A stretch of 64,000 bases of DNA from Desulfosporosinus lacus DSM 15449. GTDB taxonomy: Bacteria; Bacillota; Desulfitobacteriia; Desulfitobacteriales; Desulfitobacteriaceae. The notes beneath the pieces were generated by a model. The model was not told where the DNA came from and did not search any database. It saw only the letters and a program-made list of their open reading frames with translations. Of the stretch, positions 34,490 to 43,729 are shown piece by piece. The stretch lies in NCBI RefSeq assembly GCF_900129935.1, contig NZ_FQXJ01000007.1, positions 248,001 to 312,000 on the forward strand, given 5' to 3'. The translations under genes were made by a program, and so were the position numbers. The stretch's first letter is position 1. Each line of letters starts with the position of its first letter.

Positions 34490-34528
34490 CTCCAACGGGC
34501 GGATCTGCCTGTTGGGAGTTTTTTTTTA
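34490..34528 (+). terminator. Terminator after activator 2
   Basis: CTCCAACGGGC pairs with GCCTGTTGGGAG (one bulge) and is followed by nine T. Confidence 0.8.
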
Positions 34529-34585
34529 GGAAATTATCGCTACCTCTAGCAGTCACGCCCCTTTGTCATCACCCATACATCTAAA

Positions 34586-34603
34586 CAGGCATGCTTTTTG
34601 CAA
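34586..34603 (+). promoter_or_regulatory. Sigma-54 (-24/-12) promoter
   Basis: AGGCATG-N4-TTGCA; the first T of TGGCA is A, otherwise matching. It lies about 70 bases before crotonase 2, in the same relation to activator 2 as 17484 has to activator 1. Confidence 0.65.
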
Positions 34604-34674
34604 AGATTACTAGTGGGTATATTCAGAAAATTTAAAATCAATATATTTAAGAACAAAATTAGGGGGTTGTTCAA

Positions 34675-35454
34675 ATGGCTTATGAAACAATAATTGTGGA
34701 AATAGAAGAGGGAATCGCAGTACTTACTCTTAATCGCCCCACGGTACTCAATGCTCTAAACAATCAGGTCTTTTACGAGTTGGCTGAAGCTGCTTCAACT
34801 ATAGCTGCTGATCCGTCTGTGCGTGTCATGATCATCACAGGTGGGGATAAGGTATTTGCTGCAGGAGCGGATATCGGTCAGATGGCTTCTGCATCCGCTG
34901 TGGATGTGACAACAAGCGATAACCCCTCGCATCGAGCATTTCACTTAATTGAAAATATGCCTAAGCCAGTCATCGCGGCGGTCGCTGGTTATGCTTTAGG
35001 TGGCGGGTGTGAACTTTCATTGGTTGCGGATGTGCGAATCGCTGCCGACAATGCTCTGTTTGGCTTACCCGAAATAAAACTGGGTATTTTGCCAGGGGGC
35101 GGCGGAACACAGCGTTTACCTCGTCTAATCGGTGCTGGCAAGGCGAAAGAACTAATATTTGGCGGGGATTTTATTAAGGCAGATGAGGCCTTGAGCATAG
35201 GTCTTGTTAATAAAGTAGTGCCTGCAGATCAGTTATTCACTGAGGCTAAGAAAATGGCAACACGTTTTGCTGAACGAGGTGCTGTGGCTTTACGTCTGGC
35301 TAAATCATGCGTGAATGAAGGGCTTAAAATGGACTTGGAGGCAGGTTTGCAGTACGAGCATAAATGTTTCAGTCTTCTTTTTTCGACTGAGGATCAAAAA
35401 GAAGGCATGAGAGCCTTTTTGGAAAAAAGACCTGCAAGATTTCAGGGGCGTTAG
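34675..35454 (+). CDS. Enoyl-CoA hydratase (crotonase), copy 2
   Basis: 259 residues, the same length as copy 1 (17592) and very close in sequence (MAYETIIVEIEEGIAxxTLNRP, FAAGADIGQM, YALGGGCEL, LPEIKLGILPGGGGTQRLPR). Both catalytic glutamates are kept at positions 113 and 133. It converts 2-enoyl-CoA to (S)-3-hydroxyacyl-CoA. It heads the second module: crotonase / AbfD-like / acyl-CoA dehydrogenase / Hbd / DUF362 / FadB-like / thiolase. AGGGGG precedes the ATG. Confidence 0.93.
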   Translation: MAYETIIVEIEEGIAVLTLNRPTVLNALNNQVFYELAEAASTIAADPSVRVMIITGGDKVFAAGADIGQMASASAVDVTTSDNPSHRAFHLIENMPKPVIAAVAGYALGGGCELSLVADVRIAADNALFGLPEIKLGILPGGGGTQRLPRLIGAGKAKELIFGGDFIKADEALSIGLVNKVVPADQLFTEAKKMATRFAERGAVALRLAKSCVNEGLKMDLEAGLQYEHKCFSLLFSTEDQKEGMRAFLEKRPARFQGR

Positions 35455-35541
35455 GGTTAAGATCATGTAAGAATATCTGACAAACGAGGGTAAGCATCGA
35501 CGGATTGGATGATTAAACTATGAACTGAAAGGGGTTTGACT

Positions 35542-37020
35542 ATGAGAACAAGAGCTCAGTATATTGAGGGATTAGGCAAAATGAACAACAACCTCTATTG
35601 CAATGGACAGAAAATGGATAGGTTGGATGAGCGTCAAGAAGGGACAATCAATGTCATGGGCTTGACCTTTGACGCGGCCTGGGATCCCGCCAGCAAGGAT
35701 CTTTGTACAGCAACGTCCCACATTACAGGAGAAATCATTAATCGCTTTAACCACATTCACCAGAGTGTAGAAGATTTACATAAAAAGCAAGACATGACTC
35801 GATTTATGTGCAATAAGGTTGGTCAGTGCATTCAACGGTGTATGGGTATAGATGCCGCCAACGCTATCAATGCCGTTTCTTTTGAAGCTCAGAAGTCCCC
35901 TAAGGCTAAAACTGCCTATCATGACAACTGGCTTAAGTGGCTGGAGCGGTTTCAAAGAGAAGATCTTGTAGCAAGTTGCGCTCAGACCGATGTCAAGGGT
36001 GAACGTCTGAAGCGGCCAGCCGAACAAGAGGATCCTGACATGTATGTCCACGTTGTAGAAGAGCGAAGTGACGGCATTATAGTCCGTGGTTCCAAGGTCC
36101 ATATTTCTGAAGCTTCGATATCCGATGAAATATTGGTAGTGCCTAACCGGGCCCTTAAAAAAGGGGAAGAGGCTTATGCTTTGGCCTTTGCTGTCCCTTC
36201 GGATTATGAAGGCATTAAGCAGGTTGTCCATATTCACAATACTCGCAAGCGCGAGCATTATCAAAGGGGAATTGAATATGGCTATACGGATTCTTATATC
36301 ATATTCGAAGACTGTTTCATTCCCTGGGAACGCGTATTCCTATGCGGAGAAACCCAGCATGGGGGGATCGCCGCCCTATTGTTTGCTTTGTTCCACCGCC
36401 ATTCATATTCTGGATGCAAGCCAGCAATGCTTGATTATGTCATTGGTCTGAGCGGTTTGGCGGCTGAAATAAATGGAATTGAGAGCACCCCCCATGTGCG
36501 TGAGATGCTGTCCAAGCTGATCATGACAGGTGAACTGGGATATGCAGCAGGTTATACGGCATCTGATTTTGGCAAGCCAGAGGTTTATATCCCAGGAGTA
36601 GGAGTCATGAAGTATGGTCCAGGCAGCTATATCCCAAACTCAATCTATGCCAACGTTGGAAGGTGTCTAACTGGGGAAGCCGTCTTCCATGAGCAAGAGA
36701 TTCTCTGCAACATAGCAGGGGGTATGCCTGCAACGTTTCCTTATGAAAAGGACCTTGCAAATCCAGAAACTAAACATTTGCTGGAAAAGTATCTTAACCG
36801 AAACCCGAAGATTCCCATCGAGGATCAAATCAAGTTCTGGTTGAACTTTGCTGATTTTGGTCTCTCCAGTTTTTCGGGACCAACACAATACGGTGCCTAC
36901 CATGGCGGGGGATCACCGATTATGGAGCAGATTGCGATAACTTCCCAGTACGACTTAGAGTCTAAAAAAGACATTGTCCGCGCTATTGCCGGGATGTCAC
37001 CTAGGTCTAAGAAAAAATAG
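35542..37020 (+). CDS. 4-hydroxybutyryl-CoA dehydratase family protein, divergent paralogue 2
   Basis: 492 residues from ATG 35542 (AAAGGGG eight bases upstream). Cluster ligands by alignment: C96 and C100 (GQCIQRCMG), H285 and C292 (FHRHSYSGCK), with Tyr289 and Lys293. It shares HRHSY-x-GCKPA and SPIMExIAI with the paralogue at 18426, so these two form one subgroup distinct from the abfD at 25874. It has an extra insert around residues 345-365 (GKPEVYIPGVGVMKYGPGSY). An oxygen-sensitive radical dehydratase or isomerase of an unidentified 4-hydroxyacyl- or enoyl-CoA is inferred. Confidence 0.85.
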   Translation: MRTRAQYIEGLGKMNNNLYCNGQKMDRLDERQEGTINVMGLTFDAAWDPASKDLCTATSHITGEIINRFNHIHQSVEDLHKKQDMTRFMCNKVGQCIQRCMGIDAANAINAVSFEAQKSPKAKTAYHDNWLKWLERFQREDLVASCAQTDVKGERLKRPAEQEDPDMYVHVVEERSDGIIVRGSKVHISEASISDEILVVPNRALKKGEEAYALAFAVPSDYEGIKQVVHIHNTRKREHYQRGIEYGYTDSYIIFEDCFIPWERVFLCGETQHGGIAALLFALFHRHSYSGCKPAMLDYVIGLSGLAAEINGIESTPHVREMLSKLIMTGELGYAAGYTASDFGKPEVYIPGVGVMKYGPGSYIPNSIYANVGRCLTGEAVFHEQEILCNIAGGMPATFPYEKDLANPETKHLLEKYLNRNPKIPIEDQIKFWLNFADFGLSSFSGPTQYGAYHGGGSPIMEQIAITSQYDLESKKDIVRAIAGMSPRSKKK

Positions 37021-37162
37021 AGAAGAATATTGGTACTCAAGGATAGTTTAGATGACTTAAAAGAAAATAAGAAATTGACTCGATTATTACCTTGATATGA
37101 CCAGATCTGTAGTATTTAAGTCGCTATAACTTTTAAAGTCTTAGGAGAGAGGATGATTATCC

Positions 37163-38977
37163 ATGGCAAGTAAATATATATTTAGCAATCGTGACCACAA
37201 GTTTATTATAAAAGAGTGGCTGGACGGAAGAAAAATTCTTAGCTTAAAACGCTTTCAGGACTATTTAAGCATAGAGGATGTTGATGGAATTCTTGATCAG
37301 TCCTTAAAAGTATGCAGAGAGGTTGTCGCTCCCACGAATGATGACGGTGACACAATCGGAGCGATCTTTAAAGATGGAAAGGTTACAGTTCCGCCCTCAT
37401 TTCATAAAGCATTCAAATTCATTCAAGAAAATGGGTGGGGAGCCAGCAACAGTGATGTAGATGGAGAAGGCGCCCTTCCGGAGATCCTTAATCAAGCTGT
37501 ACGTGAGTTTATTATTGGTGCAAACCCATCTTTGTCTCCCTATGTTGGGCTGTGCGGGGGTATAGCATCTGTAATCAAAGCCTTCGGGTCTCCGGAACAG
37601 ATCGCTCTTTTTACTCCGAAAATGTTCGAGGGAGTTTGGGAAGGAACAATGTGCCTAACTGAACCAGGCGGCGGTTCTGATGTTGGGGATATGACAACCA
37701 AGGCTTATGTTACAGACAACCCCTTAATTTATAAGTTGAAAGGTACTAAGTGTTTTATCACCGGAGGGGATCACGATCTTACAGATAACATCATTCATCT
37801 GGTACTGGCTCGAGTGGCTGGCGCCGCTCCCGGCACCAAAGGTTTATCTTTATTCATTGTGCCAAAGATCTGGGTTAATGAAGACGGCAGTTTGGGAGAA
37901 TCCAATGATGTTGCTACGGTTGGGATTGAACATAAAATGGGTCTCAAGGGTTCGTCTACAGCAGTGCTTAGTTTCGGAGATGAAGGGCAATGTCGCGGTA
38001 TCCTGTTAGGAAGCGCCCCGGATGAAAAAGGGTTTGGACAGGGTATGGCCCAAATGTTTATGATGATCAACGGTTCACGCTTGGATACAGGGCACAGTGC
38101 CCTTGCAGTGGCGACAGTAGCCTATAATAATGCAGTTCACTATGCTAGAGAACGTATTCAGGGTCGACCTATTCACAATCCCAAAGGAGACAGGGTTCCC
38201 ATTATTCAGCATGAGGATATAAGGCGTATGCTCCTTACCCAAAAAGCGACTCTAGAGGCAATGAGAGCTATGATCTTTAAGGGCTACTATTATCAGGATT
38301 TAATCGTATTTGGGGATGATCCTGCCGATGTCAATAAAGCTAAACGTTCCATTGAAGTTATCACTCCTTTAGTAAAAGCGTATTGCTCTGACCAAGGGTG
38401 GTTAATGATTACTGAAGCCATTCAAGTTTTTGGCGGATATGGCTTTACCGAGGAATACCCAGTGGCGCGCCAAGCTAGGGACGTTAAGATTTACTCTATC
38501 TGGGAGGGGACCAATTTCATACAGTCAATGGACTTAGTCGGTCGTAAATGGAATCTGGATAAAGGGAATATCTTTAAAGAATGGCTAATGGAGATTGCAA
38601 CATTTGTCCAGGCGAACCAGAATCACGACACTTTTGCCCGGGAGTTTGAGGTTCTCGGTAAAGCATTGTTAGCCTATCAGGAACTTCTGGGCACGGTTTT
38701 AGGTTACTTTAAAGAAAATATCCGACTCGTTCCTTTATACAGTACAAGAATTTTGCGTATTACAGCTGAACTTTATGGGGGCTATTTACTAATTCAACAA
38801 GCTATAGTTGCCCTAGAAAAATTGAAACAAGGGGATGATGAAAAAGATTTCTATAATGGGAAAATCCAGACTGCTAAGTTTTATCTACTAAATATTGTGC
38901 CTGATATAATGGCAACAGTGAAGGTTATTAAGGAAGGGGATACTTCCGCCATTGATATTCCAGAAGGAGCTTTCTAA
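37163..38977 (+). CDS. Large (~600 aa) acyl-CoA dehydrogenase, copy 2
   Basis: 604 residues, close paralogue of the protein at 7867 along its whole length (DHKFIIKEWLDGRKIL at the N-terminus, MCLTEPGGGSDVGDM, YSIWEGTNFIQSMDLVGRK with the candidate catalytic Glu). Same FAD-dependent 2,3-oxidation expected. ATG 37163 follows AGGAGAG. In this module it stands between an AbfD-like gene and Hbd, whereas copy 1 leads its operon; divergence between copies is spread evenly, suggesting an old duplication with selection. Confidence 0.92.
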   Translation: MASKYIFSNRDHKFIIKEWLDGRKILSLKRFQDYLSIEDVDGILDQSLKVCREVVAPTNDDGDTIGAIFKDGKVTVPPSFHKAFKFIQENGWGASNSDVDGEGALPEILNQAVREFIIGANPSLSPYVGLCGGIASVIKAFGSPEQIALFTPKMFEGVWEGTMCLTEPGGGSDVGDMTTKAYVTDNPLIYKLKGTKCFITGGDHDLTDNIIHLVLARVAGAAPGTKGLSLFIVPKIWVNEDGSLGESNDVATVGIEHKMGLKGSSTAVLSFGDEGQCRGILLGSAPDEKGFGQGMAQMFMMINGSRLDTGHSALAVATVAYNNAVHYARERIQGRPIHNPKGDRVPIIQHEDIRRMLLTQKATLEAMRAMIFKGYYYQDLIVFGDDPADVNKAKRSIEVITPLVKAYCSDQGWLMITEAIQVFGGYGFTEEYPVARQARDVKIYSIWEGTNFIQSMDLVGRKWNLDKGNIFKEWLMEIATFVQANQNHDTFAREFEVLGKALLAYQELLGTVLGYFKENIRLVPLYSTRILRITAELYGGYLLIQQAIVALEKLKQGDDEKDFYNGKIQTAKFYLLNIVPDIMATVKVIKEGDTSAIDIPEGAF

Positions 38978-39066
38978 GGTTTCGTTAAGTCGGTTCTCTT
39001 ATGCTTGGCATGAAGTTATTTCATTACGTTTTGTGCCTTGAGCGAGTGAAAGGAATTGATATAAAA

Positions 39067-39933
39067 ATGAAAATCGAGGACGTAAAGAAGATTGGGGTCG
39101 TTGGAGCAGGTATCATGGGGCATCAAATTGCCTTGAGCGCAGCTTTGGCCGGCTATAAGGTTAGTTGTACAGATATTAATCCGGAAATGCTGGGCAAGGC
39201 TGAGGAATTTGCCCGCACATATTTCCCGGAGAGAGTTGCTAAAGGAAAATTAACTCAACAACAGGTTGATCTCGCTATGGCGAATATTTCATTTACTCAA
39301 TCCCTTGAAGAGGCCATTGGAGATGCAGATTTTGTCATCGAGGCTGCTGTTGAAAAGATTAACGTAAAACGCGATCTCTTTGCCAACCTGGACGAGATAG
39401 CTCCGCCTCACGCGATTTTAGCCACCAATAGTTCCTTTATTGTCAGTTCGAAAATTGCAGATGCTACGAATCGCCCTGATAAAGTCTGCAATATGCATTT
39501 TTTTAATCCTGCCCTGATCATGAAACTAGTTGAGGTCGTTCAAGGACCGCATACGTCCACAGAAACTGCCCAAATAACCATGGAACTTTGCGAAAAAATG
39601 GGCAAAAACGGTGTTTGGCTGAAGAAGGAGATTTATGGCTTCTTAGTTAATCGCATCCTCGTCGCTCTTCATCATGAAGCCCAGTTTCTTGCGGAGATGG
39701 GGATAGCAACTCCCGAAGAGATTGACTTGGCAGTAACCAATGCTCTAGGGCATCCCATCGGGCCCTTCCGTTTAATAGATCTTACAGGTATAGATCTGGC
39801 CTATTATGTCACTATGGAACATTATCAAGAAACTGGCGACCCCAAAGATAAGCCTTCCCCATTAATTGTGGAGAAATTTGCCAAGGGAGAATGGGGTAGG
39901 AAAACGAAGAAAGGTTTTTATTCCTATGAATAA
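39067..39933 (+). CDS. 3-hydroxyacyl-CoA dehydrogenase, copy 4
   Basis: 288 residues from ATG 39067, the start that aligns with the other three copies; the open frame reaches back to 39001 but that part has no homology. GAGIMGHQIA NAD motif, ATNSSFIVSSK, CNMHFFNPALIMKLVEV, YGFLVNRI and HPIGPFRLIDLTGIDLAYYV. Oxidises (S)-3-hydroxyacyl-CoA with NAD. It follows the acyl-CoA dehydrogenase by ~90 bases. Confidence 0.92.
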   Translation: MKIEDVKKIGVVGAGIMGHQIALSAALAGYKVSCTDINPEMLGKAEEFARTYFPERVAKGKLTQQQVDLAMANISFTQSLEEAIGDADFVIEAAVEKINVKRDLFANLDEIAPPHAILATNSSFIVSSKIADATNRPDKVCNMHFFNPALIMKLVEVVQGPHTSTETAQITMELCEKMGKNGVWLKKEIYGFLVNRILVALHHEAQFLAEMGIATPEEIDLAVTNALGHPIGPFRLIDLTGIDLAYYVTMEHYQETGDPKDKPSPLIVEKFAKGEWGRKTKKGFYSYE

Positions 39934-39974
39934 TGACTAATAATCCAATTGCTTAAAAAGGGAGGGTAGTTTCA

Positions 39975-41276
39975 ATGCTTAAGGAAGCGGTATCTCTAGT
40001 TAGAGTAACGGATGTTTATGAGTCTCTTCAGAAGTGCTTAAGCCTATGTGATGGATTTGCAGGGCTTGCGACAAATGACAAAATCCTAATTAAACCAAAC
40101 GTTGTATGTTGGGAATACAAATTACCATTTCCGCCTTATGGTGTCATTACCACCAGTTTAGTGATGGAGGCCTTGGTACGCATCTTAGCGGAACACGGCT
40201 TTAGTGATTTGACAATTGGCGAAGGTGCTCTGCAATCCCTGATTCCTGATATAAATGTTGTTTATGAAACTTTAGGATATAAGAAATTACAGGAGCGTTA
40301 TGGAGTTAAGCTTGTGGATTTTAACCAAGGAGAGTTTAGTTCAACAGATTATGGAGATGGCTTTCAAATTGATCTTGCCAAACAAGCGTTGGAAGCAGAC
40401 AAAATTATCAATGTTCCGGTCTTAAAAACCCATAATCAGGCTAAAGTGTCCTTAGGCATTAAAAACCTCAAAGGATGCTTGAATAAAAAATCCAAACAGG
40501 CTTGTCATGGTGTGGGGGATAAGGAGCTGAGCCAAATGTTCCCCCGTATTATTGAAAAGTTACCAGTGGCGTTGACCATTATCGATGGCCTTTATACCTT
40601 GGAGAAAGGTCCCGGGCCTACTGGAAGAGCATTTCGCAAGGATGTACTGATAGCGTCGCGTGATTCTTTTGCCTGCGACCTTGTGGGGTCAGCCATCTTA
40701 GGCTATCAAGGGAAGGAGGTGGAACATCTAACTAATTATGCTAAGCGTCACGGATACAGCATGGATTTGGCAGATTACGAGGTCAAAGGGGAAAAGGTTA
40801 CAGATCTTCAGGAATTTGTTGACTATGATTGGGAATGGTCGGAAGCAGATACTGGTCCGGCAGGGTTCGAAAAGCGGGGAATTACGGGACTTGCAATCCG
40901 AAAATATGACAGTAGTCTATGTACGGGCTGTTCTGTTGTGTACAATCCCATGTTAATTCTTTTCTCTTCAGCCTTTAAGGGAGAGCCCTTTCCAAATGTA
41001 GAGGTCGTCAGTGGCAAGCAGAGGCTAGCCGCCGAGGGTTTTGACAAGACCGTCCTCTTTGGAAAATGTGCTTGTCACTTGAATAAGAATAATCCCAATA
41101 TCAAAAAGGCAATCCCAATCTGGGGATGTCCGCCCGATCTGGAAAAGTTCATAGCGGCGTTAGCCGAAGAGGGAATTAAGTGTAACTATAAGGAGTATTT
41201 GGGCTTCCTTGACTATTTAGTTGGTCGCTATAAGGAAGAAGAGGGTTTCAGGTTAAAGGATTGGTCGATTGAATAG
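39975..41276 (+). CDS. DUF362-family Fe-S protein
   Basis: 433 residues. The DUF362 core is at residues ~35-230 (ILIKPNVVCWEYKLPFPPYG, LVMEALVRILAEHGF, VPVLKTHNQAKVSLGIKNLK). The C-terminal ~140 residues carry cysteines in SSLCTGCSVVYNP, FGKCACHL and IWGCPPDL, able to bind an Fe-S cluster. DUF362 proteins are poorly understood and often linked to anaerobic redox enzymes. Within a beta-oxidation module it might supply electrons or assist cluster repair for the AbfD-like enzyme. GGGAGGG before ATG 39975. Confidence 0.75.
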   Translation: MLKEAVSLVRVTDVYESLQKCLSLCDGFAGLATNDKILIKPNVVCWEYKLPFPPYGVITTSLVMEALVRILAEHGFSDLTIGEGALQSLIPDINVVYETLGYKKLQERYGVKLVDFNQGEFSSTDYGDGFQIDLAKQALEADKIINVPVLKTHNQAKVSLGIKNLKGCLNKKSKQACHGVGDKELSQMFPRIIEKLPVALTIIDGLYTLEKGPGPTGRAFRKDVLIASRDSFACDLVGSAILGYQGKEVEHLTNYAKRHGYSMDLADYEVKGEKVTDLQEFVDYDWEWSEADTGPAGFEKRGITGLAIRKYDSSLCTGCSVVYNPMLILFSSAFKGEPFPNVEVVSGKQRLAAEGFDKTVLFGKCACHLNKNNPNIKKAIPIWGCPPDLEKFIAALAEEGIKCNYKEYLGFLDYLVGRYKEEEGFRLKDWSIE

Positions 41277-41330
41277 CTTTTAATTGTTGCGCCAAGGCGC
41301 CATCAGCGAAGAAATGAGAGGAGGATATAA

Positions 41331-43718
41331 ATGCAGATTCATAAAGTAGCGGTATTGGGGTCAGGCGTGATGGGGAGTACCATTGCAGCCCATTTGGCCA
41401 ATGCCGGAATCCCGAGCCTGTTGTTGGATATTGTCCCTTCCATGCTCTCAGCAAAAGAGGAAGCAGCAGGATTGACCCTAGAGGACCGTAAGGTTCGAAA
41501 TAGCATTGCTGAAGCTAATAAGAGTAAATTGGTTAAAATGAATCCCGCCCCCTTTTTAGTCCCGGAGTTTGCGGAACGAATTGAGGCAGGAAACTTAAGT
41601 GATGATTTGGGGCGTTTAAGTGAAGTAGACTGGGTAATTGAGGTTGTAGTAGAGCGCCTCGATATCAAAGTAGACCTTTTTAAAAAGATCGCTGCCAATG
41701 TCCGTCCGGGGACAATTGTCAGCTCAAATACGTCGGGTATTTCTTTGAAAGCTATGGTGGAGGGGCTTCCAGAAGAATTCACTAGATATTTCCTGGGAAC
41801 GCACTTTTTTAACCCCCCTCGCTATATGAAACTCTTGGAAATAATTTCTGGGCCTAATACCGATCCGGGGGTCATCACATTCCTAAGCGAATTCGGAGAG
41901 CGGGTCTTGGGTAAAGGAGTTGTCATGGCCAAAGATACTCCTAATTTTATTGCCAATCGGATTGGTGCAGTCGGCTCTCCAGTAATACTTAAGGAAATGC
42001 TTCGAACAGGTCTGACTGTAGAAGAAGTTGATGCTTTGACCGGACCTGTTATGGGTCGTCCGAAGAGTGCATCGTTTCGAACGATAGACCTCGTCGGATT
42101 GGATACTTTTATCCATTCCAACAATAACGTCGCCGAAGGCGTACCGTCAGAAAAAGATGATTTTATATTGCCGGATTTTATCCAAACCATGCTAAAAAAT
42201 GGTTGGTTGGGTGATAAAACCAAACAGGGCTTTTACAAAAAGTCTAAAGGCCCTAAAGGCAAAGTCATTGAAGTACTAGACATTCAAACCATGACATATG
42301 GCCCACAGAAACCTGTGAAATTTGCTTCTTTAGAAAAGGCAAAACAGGCAAAAGGTTTGCCGGAAAAACTTTGTACCTTAGTGAACGGTGATGATATTGG
42401 CTCAGAGTTTGCTTGGAATGTTTTGAAGGCATCCTTACTATATGCTGCAACGATCGTTAAGGATATTGCGGATGACATCACAGCAATCGATCAAGCAATG
42501 CGTTGGGGATACAACTGGGAACTGGGTCCCTTTGAGTTGTGGGATGCCTTGGGAGTCAAGGCAACTGCGGACCGTATCCTTGCCGAAGGTGGCACGATTC
42601 CCACACTTGTGGAGGAAATGCTTTCTAAAGGACATACGAGTTTCTATCAGAAGACAGAAGATGGACAGACGGCTTATTACGATACCGGAACATATCATGA
42701 AAAAACCTTGAGTCCTTACTCCTTTTCATTTAAGCAAGCGCATAAAGCAGGTAAGGTTATATTGGGGAATAATGGAGCAAGCTTGATAGATCTGGGAGAC
42801 GGTGTGGCTTGCTTAGAATTTCACTCGCCAAACAACTCTATTGGTGAAGATATCGTCACTATGATCCAAAAATCGTTGCAAGAAGTTGAAGATAACTATC
42901 TGGGAATGGTTATCGGAAATCAAGGTAAGAATTTCTGCGTGGGTGCAAATCTTATGCTCATTCTCTTGGAAGCTGAAGAACAGAATTGGGATCAGATCGA
43001 CCTGATGATACGTGCTTTACAAAATCAAACAATGGCTCTGAAATATGCCAAGAAACCTGTGGTTGCAGCTCCTTTCGGGATGACCCTTGGCGGGGGTGCA
43101 GAAATTTGCTTGCATACCCACGCTATTCAGGCCTCTTCAGAAACTTACATGGGACTTGTTGAAGTGGGGGTTGGCTTGATTCCTGGCGGCGGAGGAACTA
43201 AAGAAATGGCAGTAAGGGCGATGGAAGGAGTTTTGCCGGGTATACAAGTTTCACCGGATTATTTCTTTGGGAAGCGGTTTGAGGCAATTGCCATGGCCCA
43301 AGTTTCGACGAGCGCTGAAAAAGCCCGTCAGCTTGGCTTCTTGCGGGATCATGATCGTTACAGCATGAATTCTGAACACGTCATTTTGGACGCTAAGGCC
43401 CGAGTTATTGATTTGGCTCGTAATTTTAGGCCTAATCTGCCAACTAAAGTTAAACTTGCAGGTCCAGGTGTTCGTGCAACTTTGGAGTTAGCTTTATATG
43501 GAATGCGCCAAGGAAATTATATCTCTGATTATGATCGGTATTTGGGCAATAAGCTGGCCTACGCTATGACCGGTGGAGATCGGCCTGCAGGGATGCTGGC
43601 GGATGAGCAATATCTCTTAGATCTTGAACGAGAAGCCTTTATGAGCTTGCTTGGCGAAGCAAAGACCCAGGATCGCATTCGCCATATGCTTGCTAAAGGG
43701 AAGCCATTACGGAATTAG
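41331..43718 (+). CDS. Fused 3-hydroxyacyl-CoA dehydrogenase / enoyl-CoA hydratase
   Basis: 795 residues, laid out as in B. subtilis FadN. The NAD-binding domain (VLGSGVMGSTIAAHLANAGI) and two dehydrogenase C-terminal domains occupy ~1-450. A crotonase domain at ~470-680 has FCVGANLMLI (oxyanion hole), GMTLGGGAEICLH and GLVEVGVGLIPGGGGTKEM, keeping both glutamates. It catalyses both middle steps of beta-oxidation, usually for longer chains, with the thiolase 12 bases downstream as partner. ATG 41331 with GAGGAGG upstream. Its presence together with separate crotonases and Hbds implies several substrate ranges. Confidence 0.93.
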   Translation: MQIHKVAVLGSGVMGSTIAAHLANAGIPSLLLDIVPSMLSAKEEAAGLTLEDRKVRNSIAEANKSKLVKMNPAPFLVPEFAERIEAGNLSDDLGRLSEVDWVIEVVVERLDIKVDLFKKIAANVRPGTIVSSNTSGISLKAMVEGLPEEFTRYFLGTHFFNPPRYMKLLEIISGPNTDPGVITFLSEFGERVLGKGVVMAKDTPNFIANRIGAVGSPVILKEMLRTGLTVEEVDALTGPVMGRPKSASFRTIDLVGLDTFIHSNNNVAEGVPSEKDDFILPDFIQTMLKNGWLGDKTKQGFYKKSKGPKGKVIEVLDIQTMTYGPQKPVKFASLEKAKQAKGLPEKLCTLVNGDDIGSEFAWNVLKASLLYAATIVKDIADDITAIDQAMRWGYNWELGPFELWDALGVKATADRILAEGGTIPTLVEEMLSKGHTSFYQKTEDGQTAYYDTGTYHEKTLSPYSFSFKQAHKAGKVILGNNGASLIDLGDGVACLEFHSPNNSIGEDIVTMIQKSLQEVEDNYLGMVIGNQGKNFCVGANLMLILLEAEEQNWDQIDLMIRALQNQTMALKYAKKPVVAAPFGMTLGGGAEICLHTHAIQASSETYMGLVEVGVGLIPGGGGTKEMAVRAMEGVLPGIQVSPDYFFGKRFEAIAMAQVSTSAEKARQLGFLRDHDRYSMNSEHVILDAKARVIDLARNFRPNLPTKVKLAGPGVRATLELALYGMRQGNYISDYDRYLGNKLAYAMTGGDRPAGMLADEQYLLDLEREAFMSLLGEAKTQDRIRHMLAKGKPLRN

Positions 43719-43729
43719 GGGGGAAAAAG

